NCBI RefSeq assembly: GCF_009725235.1
Contig: NZ_WJFC01000284.1
Coordinates: forward strand, 1-13,640
Direction: 5' to 3'
DNA length: 13,640 bases
DNA from: Scytonema sp. UIC 10036
Lineage (GTDB): Bacteria > Cyanobacteriota > Cyanobacteriia > Cyanobacteriales > Nostocaceae
This document shows, piece by piece, positions 1 through 6,800 of the stretch (position 1 is the first letter of the stretch; every line of letters begins with the position of its first letter). The notes beneath the pieces were generated by a model that was not told where the DNA came from, did no database searches, and was given only the letters and a program-made list of their open reading frames with translations. The translations under genes and the position numbers were made by a program.

Positions 1-3
1 GAG

Positions 4-57
4 TAGGGGGTAGGGGGCAATAAATTATTTCTTACTATGCCCCGATCTCTATGCCCC
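4..57. repeat. Short GC-rich tandem repeats (STRR-like) upstream of the P450 gene
   Basis: Two adjacent copies of TAGGGGG (4-17) are followed by two copies of CTATGCCCC (35-43 and 49-57). Short tandem heptamer-like repeats of this kind are common between genes of filamentous cyanobacteria. The second CTATGCCCC contains the ATG at 51, so the furthest-upstream in-frame start of the P450 is probably repeat DNA rather than a true start. The window edge cuts this region, so its full extent is unknown. Confidence 0.6.
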
Positions 58-101
58 ATGTCCTAAGATCGAGTCAAGAATATGATTTGCAAAGTTCTTT
101 T

Positions 102-1505
102 ATGAAAAATCAGATACCATTACCCAATCGACTCAAAACCCCACCTTTGTTGCAAAAAATTCAATGGGTGGTTAACCCTGTGGGATATATGGAAAGTGCA
201 GTTCAGCAACATCCGGATATTTTTACAGGTGAGGTAGTTGGTTTTGGGAACACTTTAGTATTTGTCAACCATCCCCAGGCAATTCAGGACATTTTAACCA
301 ACGATAGAAGGAAGTATACAAGCCCAGGCAAGGAAAACAAGATTCTACTACCTCTAGTTGGGGAACACTCAGTTCTGATTTTGGACGGACAACAACACAG
401 ACAGCAACGGCAACTCATGATGCCTCCGTTTCATGGCGATCGCATGCGAGCCTACGCTCAGACAATCCGTTCTCTTGCTGAAAAAGTTTACGATCGCATA
501 CCGCAGAACACGCCCTTCTCAGCTCGGAATGCAATGCAAGACATCTCCCTGCAAGTCATGTTAAAGACGGTTTTTGGTGTTTCCGAAGGAGAGCGTTACC
601 AACAACTCAAGCATTTACTTGGGCAGTTAACAGATGTTTTTCAATCTCCTTTAACTTCTAGTTTGCTGTTCTTTCCCTTTTTACAAAAGGATTTAGGCTC
701 TTGGAGCCTTTGGGGAAAGTTTCTACGTTGGAGGGAGAAAATTGATAAAATACTTTATACAGAGATTGCTGAATGCCGCGCAAAAGCAGATCCAAATCGC
801 GTTGATATTCTCTCGTTACTGATTTCAGCAAAAGATGAAGAAGGTCAATCGATGACAGATCGAGAGTTGCGAGATGAATTAATAACTCTGCTATTAGCGG
901 GAAATGAAACCACCGCCTCAGCTATGGCTTGGGGATTATATTGGATTCACCGTTTGCCAGAAGTACGCGAAAAACTTCTGCATGAACTTAGCTCGCTTGG
1001 TGATTCACCCGATCTAATGAGCATTGTTAAACTACCTTATCTCACAGCTGTTTGTAATGAAACCTTACGGATTCATCCGGTAGCAATGTTAACTTTCGCC
1101 CGGAAAGTTCAAGAACCTGTCGAATTGCTCGGACATCAGCTATATCCCAATACTTTACTTTTCGGCTGCATTTATCTTCTGCATCAACGAGAAGATTTGT
1201 ATCCGCAGCCCAAGGAGTTTAGACCAGAACGCTTTTTGGAACGTCAATTTTCTCCTTATGAGTTCATGCCCTTCGGTGGTGGTACGCGTCGCTGTATTGG
1301 TGAGGCTTTAGCTCTGTTTGAATTAAAGTTAGTTTTGGCAACTCTTCTGTCACGCTATCAGTTTGAGCTAGCTAGCCATGAATTAGAAAAACCTCAACGA
1401 CGAGGCGTTACCCTTGCCCCTGCGGATAAAGTGAAGATGATAATTAGAGGAAAGCGCCAATTAGAAAATTCTTCACAGGCAGTTGCAATATCAGTTAAAA
1501 GTTAG
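102..1505 (+). CDS. Cytochrome P450, CYP110-like
   Basis: Heme-thiolate monooxygenase that would hydroxylate a lipophilic substrate using electrons from a ferredoxin or similar redox partner. From the start at 102 it has 467 residues, a normal length for a soluble bacterial P450. Visible motifs are the C-helix region with HRQQR (about 99-103), the I-helix oxygen-activation motif AGNETT (266-271), the K-helix ETLR (320-323), the RPERF segment, and the heme loop FGGGTRRCIG (391-400) with axial Cys398. There is no signal peptide or membrane anchor. The N-terminal pattern (PLPNRLKTPPLLQKIQWV) resembles the cyanobacterial CYP110 family, some members of which oxidise fatty acids or alkanes; the substrate here is not predictable. 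An in-frame ATG at 51 adds 17 residues, but it lies in a tandem repeat and the extra residues do not look like P450 sequence. Neither start has a clear Shine-Dalgarno. The gene stands alone, with a terminator after it. Confidence 0.93.
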   Translation: MKNQIPLPNRLKTPPLLQKIQWVVNPVGYMESAVQQHPDIFTGEVVGFGNTLVFVNHPQAIQDILTNDRRKYTSPGKENKILLPLVGEHSVLILDGQQHRQQRQLMMPPFHGDRMRAYAQTIRSLAEKVYDRIPQNTPFSARNAMQDISLQVMLKTVFGVSEGERYQQLKHLLGQLTDVFQSPLTSSLLFFPFLQKDLGSWSLWGKFLRWREKIDKILYTEIAECRAKADPNRVDILSLLISAKDEEGQSMTDRELRDELITLLLAGNETTASAMAWGLYWIHRLPEVREKLLHELSSLGDSPDLMSIVKLPYLTAVCNETLRIHPVAMLTFARKVQEPVELLGHQLYPNTLLFGCIYLLHQREDLYPQPKEFRPERFLERQFSPYEFMPFGGGTRRCIGEALALFELKLVLATLLSRYQFELASHELEKPQRRGVTLAPADKVKMIIRGKRQLENSSQAVAISVKS

Positions 1506-1533
1506 AAGATGACTGCCAAATGCATAGATTTCT

Positions 1534-1572
1534 ACTCGGCGGTTTTTTCTATCAATCAACCAGCCGAGTTTT
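1534..1572 (+). terminator. Rho-independent terminator after the P450 gene
   Basis: ACTCGGC (1534-1540) pairs with GCCGAGT (1563-1569). The stem continues as GGTT with AACC after a one-base bulge, encloses a T-rich loop, and is followed by a short T run (1569-1572). It starts 28 bp after the P450 stop. It lies between two convergent genes, but the T tract favours termination of the plus-strand gene. Confidence 0.7.
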
Positions 1573-1650
1573 ACTTGATTTTCCATATATTCCCGCATTT
1601 TCTCAGAACTGAAGGCCTCCAGCAACTAACAGATCTAGTAATTGGCGAAT

Positions 1651-3672
1651 TTAATGAACATAATTGGTGGGACTAGGGCCAACAGTTGTTAGTTCTTGGT
1701 AAAGAAGCTCACGTAAAGTTTGCAATAATTCTTGAGTTGTATAGGGCTTAGAAATAAATTTGTTGACAGTCACATCTTTGGTAAGATTATTGCTGTATAC
1801 TATACCGCTAACAGCAACAATCTTGACTAACGGATTCATTTTTTGCAATGTGCGAATGGTCATTGCACCATCCATCAATGGCATCACCATATCTACCACA
1901 ACTACACTGATTTTATCTTGGTAGCGAGCATACAGTGCGATCGCTTCAATACCATCACTGGCAGTGACTACTTTGTAGTTATAACTTTCTAATGAAGTTT
2001 GAGTAGTTTCGAGAATTTTAGCTTCATCATCTACTACTAAAATTAATTCTTCATTTCCATATGGCAAATCAAGATTTTCAGTTAGCGACGTTGCCATCGC
2101 CTTTACTGCTGGCAAGAACAATTTAAATTCAGTTCCTTTCCCAATTTCGCTATGCACATTAATAAAACCACCGTGGCTTTTGATGATTCCTCGCACGGTT
2201 GAAAGTCCCAAACCTGTACCTTTACCAACCTCTTTAGTCGTGAAAAACGGCTCAAATATTCTATCTAAGATTTCTGGCGGCATCCCAATTCCTGTATCCG
2301 CAACAGTAATTACAATATAGGGGCCGACATTAGCCTCCAAATTCATCCGGGCATACTGTTCATCAATGAACAGATTTTTGGCAGAAATGCTGAGAGTACC
2401 ACCATTGGGCATGGCATCACAAGCATTGACTATGAGATTCATCAGTACCTGATGCAAGTGTGTGCCATCTCCAATTACAGCCCAAAGATCTGACTGAATA
2501 TTTAGAGAAAATTCTATGGATTTGGGAAATGTACTGTGAATAATCTGCTCCATTTCCGAGAACAAATTGCTAACTAGCACAATTGTGCGCTTACCATCAA
2601 CCCCGCGTGCAAACTGTAGCACTTGCTTAACTAAAGCAGCTCCTCGTTTAGTGTTAGTTTCTATCGTCCTAAACAATTGCTGACTCCATAGATCGGAATC
2701 AGGGCGTTTTAGCTGTAGTAGTTGTGCTGCCGATAAAATTGGTGTCAGTATATTGTTTAAATCATGGGCAATGCCACCAGCAAGTGTACCCAAACTTTCT
2801 AAACGCTGAGTGCGGAGAAATTGGCTTTCAAGTTGTTTTTTTTCTGTAATGTCAGTGTTAACTGTCAAAATAGATTTAGGTTGTCCATGTCGATCGCGCA
2901 TTAAAGTCCAGCGACTAGCAACAATAATTTTTTTGCCTTGTTTGGTAACTTGCTCTAACTCACCTTCCCAGCAGCCATGTTCGGTAAGACTTTTCTGGAT
3001 ATTTTGTAGTTGTGGTAAGTTCTCCGGTCGATACAAAAGTTGATTAATATTTTTACCAATGACTTCTGTTACCTGCCATCCGTATAAATGTTCAGCTCCT
3101 TGATTCCAAAAGCGGATTTGATTGTCAAAATCTCTAACGAGAATTGCATCTGTAGTGATATCTAGCAAAGCAGCTTGTTCGCCTAGCAAAGCAGCCTGTT
3201 CGCGGATTTTTTGTTCTGCTTGCGTGCGCTCACAAATTTCTCTCTCTAAACGCTGATTTTGCTCTTGCAGTGCCTTGGTTAAGTTTCGCAGCTTAAGATG
3301 AAGCTCAATCCGGGCTAAAACCTCTTCGTGTTGTAGCGGTTTAGTAACATAATCGACTGCTCCTAAACTCAAGCCCTTGATTTTATCCACGGTTGCTGTG
3401 AGTGCAGTCATGAAAATAATAGGAATATCTTGCGTTAATGGATTCGCTTTCAAACGTTGACAAGTTTCAAAACCGTCCATGACTGGCATGAGTATGTCCA
3501 ACAGAATCATGTCAGGTGGGGCATATTCGCAGCCAGCGATCGCACTTTCGCCATCTTCCGCAACCAAAACAGTAAATCCTGCATCAGCTAAAAACTCAAG
3601 CAACATTTCTAAATTGGCTGGGTTGTCATCAACAATTAAGATGACACCTTTATCATTAAAATCAATATTCAT
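1651..3672 (-). CDS. Hybrid sensor histidine kinase: REC-PAS-HisKA-HATPase-REC
   Basis: Soluble two-component signalling protein of 673 residues with no membrane segment. Domain order: an N-terminal receiver (about 9-125; phosphoacceptor Asp59 in LLDILMP, Lys111); a coiled-coil linker with a duplicated EQAALL motif (about 130-171); a PAS domain (about 165-280); a HisKA H-box with His303 in IAHDLNN; an HATPase with N-box (NLIVNACDA, 412-420), DTGIG (459-463) and GTGLGL (485-490); and a C-terminal receiver (about 543-657; acidic pair 548-549, Asp594, Lys642). The H-box and catalytic boxes look intact, so it should autophosphorylate; the two receivers suggest a phosphorelay. The N-terminal receiver could take phosphate from another kinase, and the adjacent giant kinase is the obvious candidate, though this is inference. 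A GAGG Shine-Dalgarno lies a few bases before the ATG. It sits 159 bp downstream of the giant kinase on the same strand and may be co-transcribed. No effector DNA-binding domain is present. Confidence 0.93.
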   Translation of the reverse strand: MNIDFNDKGVILIVDDNPANLEMLLEFLADAGFTVLVAEDGESAIAGCEYAPPDMILLDILMPVMDGFETCQRLKANPLTQDIPIIFMTALTATVDKIKGLSLGAVDYVTKPLQHEEVLARIELHLKLRNLTKALQEQNQRLEREICERTQAEQKIREQAALLGEQAALLDITTDAILVRDFDNQIRFWNQGAEHLYGWQVTEVIGKNINQLLYRPENLPQLQNIQKSLTEHGCWEGELEQVTKQGKKIIVASRWTLMRDRHGQPKSILTVNTDITEKKQLESQFLRTQRLESLGTLAGGIAHDLNNILTPILSAAQLLQLKRPDSDLWSQQLFRTIETNTKRGAALVKQVLQFARGVDGKRTIVLVSNLFSEMEQIIHSTFPKSIEFSLNIQSDLWAVIGDGTHLHQVLMNLIVNACDAMPNGGTLSISAKNLFIDEQYARMNLEANVGPYIVITVADTGIGMPPEILDRIFEPFFTTKEVGKGTGLGLSTVRGIIKSHGGFINVHSEIGKGTEFKLFLPAVKAMATSLTENLDLPYGNEELILVVDDEAKILETTQTSLESYNYKVVTASDGIEAIALYARYQDKISVVVVDMVMPLMDGAMTIRTLQKMNPLVKIVAVSGIVYSNNLTKDVTVNKFISKPYTTQELLQTLRELLYQELTTVGPSPTNYVH
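3162..3203 (-). repeat. Two-copy 21-bp tandem repeat inside the hybrid kinase gene
   Basis: Units 3162-3182 and 3183-3203 are identical at 20 of 21 positions and encode EQAALLG and EQAALLD (residues 158-171), just before the PAS domain. The repeat is in frame and adds exactly seven residues, the period of a coiled-coil heptad. It is probably a recent slippage duplication that lengthens the signalling helix without breaking its register. Confidence 0.75.
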
Positions 3673-3831
3673 AAAACCTCATTTAAAATCGCGACGAGAG
3701 CAGAAAAGATAATAATTTATACCATTGACTACCAAGTAAGTCGGTGGAAATAAACCGAACTAGGTTACTAAAAGTCAATATGTCTAGAAATCTTAGCAAT
3801 GACAAATGAAAAATGATAACCTTAACTAACT
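3673..3831 (-). other. 159-bp gap between the two kinase genes, possible weak internal promoter
   Basis: No hairpin followed by a T run is visible here, so read-through from the giant kinase into the hybrid kinase is possible. On the minus strand there is a TATAAA box (plus-strand 3716-3721) without a good -35 at standard spacing, about 45 bp before the hybrid kinase ATG. That would be at best a weak internal promoter. The gap is long for a tightly coupled operon, so co-transcription is only a possibility. Confidence 0.3.
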
Positions 3832-6800
3832 TCATGTTAAGTGTGAATATTTTTTAATGTAATTTACGATTTGTTTGCATTTAAATTCTTTAACTAGTTG
3901 GCGTAAATGAGTAGCAAAGGGCGACCATTTTTCATCCAACTCCTCTAATTTTGCTGCTCTTTGTGCAATACTCCTTAGGTTCCCCCTTATTGCCAAATCG
4001 AGTAAGATTGCCATTTCCTCTGCTGGAGGAGCAATCAAATCTCGATCTGAAATTTTTGATTTTAATTTAACATCTTCTGGCTCTTTGAGATCGGTTTTTA
4101 TTTCTTCATAAACCCATTCCAATCCCAAGTGAACTCTTAATTTTTCTAAAAGTTCCGCAACTCGGAACGGCTTGGGAAGAAAATCATCACAACCTACTTC
4201 TCGACTCTGTTTTTTATCAAAATCAAAAACACTGGCTGATATGGCAATGACTACTGCTTCCTTGAAGTCTGGTAACATTCTCAGGCGACGAGTAGCTTCA
4301 AAACCATCCATCACAGTCATAACTAAGTCCATAAAAATCACATCTGGCTTAAACTCTGGTGCTTTGTTAAGACAATCTAAGCCATCTGTTGCTTCTATAA
4401 CTTCAAAACCTAAAGGCTCTAGTAAATTTACTAAAACAGAACGATTTTCCCATTTATCATCTACCACTAAAACTTTCTTTTTACCACCAACAAAACTAAT
4501 AATGTTACGTTCTTCAAATTTATTAACACTAATTGGTGATAAAACTTCAGGTAAATCTAAATCTAACCAGAAAACGCTGCCTTTACCTAAGGTACTTTTC
4601 ACCTTAATTTCACCACCCATCATTTCAATTAATTGACGGCTAATTGCCAATCCTAATCCTGTACCTTCAGTCTTGTGCCTATCTTCCCCTACTTGTTTAA
4701 ACGGCAAAAATATTTCTTCTAATTGCTCTGGTGCAATGCCAATTCCTGTATCTTCTACTTGAAACCTTAATTTTCTCTCATGATATCCCACCTGAAAAGT
4801 TACAGTACCTTTTTCTGTAAATTTGACAGCATTACTCAGTAGATTAATTAAAACCTGGCGCAAACGTTTTTCGTCAGCTTTAATAACTTTAGGCAGAGGA
4901 GAAAGTTGCTGATAAGTTAACAAAATGCCTTTTTGTTCAGTACGAATACGGCAGATTTGCACAAGACTTTCCAGAAAATCTAGAAAAGAAAATTCTTTGG
5001 GATAAAGTTCCAGTTTCCGAGCTTCAATTTTAGAGATGTCTAAAATATCGTCGATTAGCGTTAGTAGATGTTCGCCACATTGATGAATGATGTTTATACC
5101 ATTCTTTTCCTGAGTTGTTAAATTTTGATTTTTCTTCAAAATTTGAGCATAGCCTAAAATTCCATTGAGCGGCGTGCGGAGTTCATGGCTCATACTAGCC
5201 AGAAACTCGCTTTTGGCACGGTTGGCTGTGGCTGCGGCTTCTTCTGCTCTTTGGCGATCGCGAATTTCCTGTTGCAGTTGCAAATTTTTAGCTTGTAATT
5301 CCAGAGTTCGCTCTTTTACTCTGACTTCTAGTGTGCGATTATACTCTTCTAAATCGTGATAAAGACGGGCATTTTCAATTGAGATTGCTGCTTGTGATGA
5401 TAACAGTTGTAACACTTCCAAGCGCTCTGGTGTAAATGCCCCAGTTGTTAAATTATTTTCTAAATAAAGAATGGCAATCAGCTTTCCTTGATTGACGATT
5501 GGAGTACATAAAATAGATTTTGGTTTTTGAGTAAGGATATAGTTATCTAGGTTAAATACATCTTCACTGTTAGCATCATTCAGAACTACATATTTCTGTG
5601 TTCTCTGGACATAGTTGATGATAGAGATTGGTAGCTGATGACTGCTTTCTACAGGTATTGATTGCTCGATATTTATTTCATCTTTATCTATATTTCCTGA
5701 AGCTGCTATTTGTAACTTTCCTGCTGTTTCTAAAATTAAAAATCCCTTTTCTGCACCTGCATTTTCGATTAAGATTTGCATCAAATTAGTCAGCAACTTA
5801 TCCAGGACAATTTCTCCAGAAAGTGCTTGAGAAGCTTTCATAACTGCGGCTACATCTAAAACCCCAGGACTGCCTGTAGTTGTAAAGCTAATTGTCTGAT
5901 TTGCCTCAAGATTTTTGGCTTTTCGCTTCAACTTTCGGGAGAAAATATGCGGATATTTTGCCTCAAAATCTTTAAGTTTGAGTATTGCTCCCCACTGAGC
6001 ATAGGCATAGTAAGATTGGGTTAAATAGTCTCTGGCTACGTTCTCTCTACCACGAGCAAAATAAAACTCAGCTGCTAATTCTGAGGCTACTGCTTCTTCA
6101 TGAAGAAATCCTTGTTCTTTGGCGATCGATATGGCGCGATCGTACAGATCCATTGCTACTAAACTTTGTCCCAAAACTCGTGCTTTCTCTGCTTCCACCA
6201 AATCGTATTTGTGCTGAAAGTTCATAGGAGCATGAACAGCCCATTCTTGCATTTTCTGCTGATTTTGGTTTACTTTTTCGAGTATTTGTGATTGTTCATC
6301 CTTTAAAACATTAGGATATTGAGCTAAGAGAGCGAGAGAATAATACAACCTATAAGTACCATTCAAACTAATACCGTTTACACCTCCTAAATGTTTTTCA
6401 GCTAAAGCCGTATAATGAAGCGAACGCGGGTAATCTTTTGCAAAAAAATAGAGGATAGTCCTGGAAAAGTAAGCCGCAAACAGCAACATGTTGTTATCGA
6501 CTTTGATTAACTTTGGTAATAGGGTATCAGCATCGAGAGTTTCGCCATGGCAATGGTATTCTTCCTCTGGGGCGTCGAGTAATTTCAACACTGTAATTCG
6601 CCAACTCTTGAGGTAAGAACTAGGAAAATCGAGTTTGAGTTTAATGACAGAATCAAGATGCTGTGCTTGTTTTTGTGCAAGTAATTCCAGCGGTTGACCA
6701 ACAAAAAACATCTGGTCACAAGCATAGAAAAAATCATAGCCAGACCATTCTAAATCTCCAAATTCTAACCCAGTTTGCACACCTTCCAGCAAAGGAACAA

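Noticed and set aside
3479..3712. 77-codon plus-strand frame overlapping the start of the hybrid kinase
   Set aside because: Antisense to the well-supported N-terminal receiver, with no ribosome binding site and low-complexity product.
3832..4125. HPt domain at the C-terminus of the giant kinase
   Set aside because: No histidine in an HPt-like helix context; the only histidines (near residues 1963 and 1985) are not followed by the typical KGSS-like motif.
4172..4636. 154-codon open frame on the plus strand
   Set aside because: It lies fully inside the receiver/HATPase part of the giant kinase on the opposite strand. Its product is Ser/Thr/Lys-rich without any domain, as expected of an antisense shadow.
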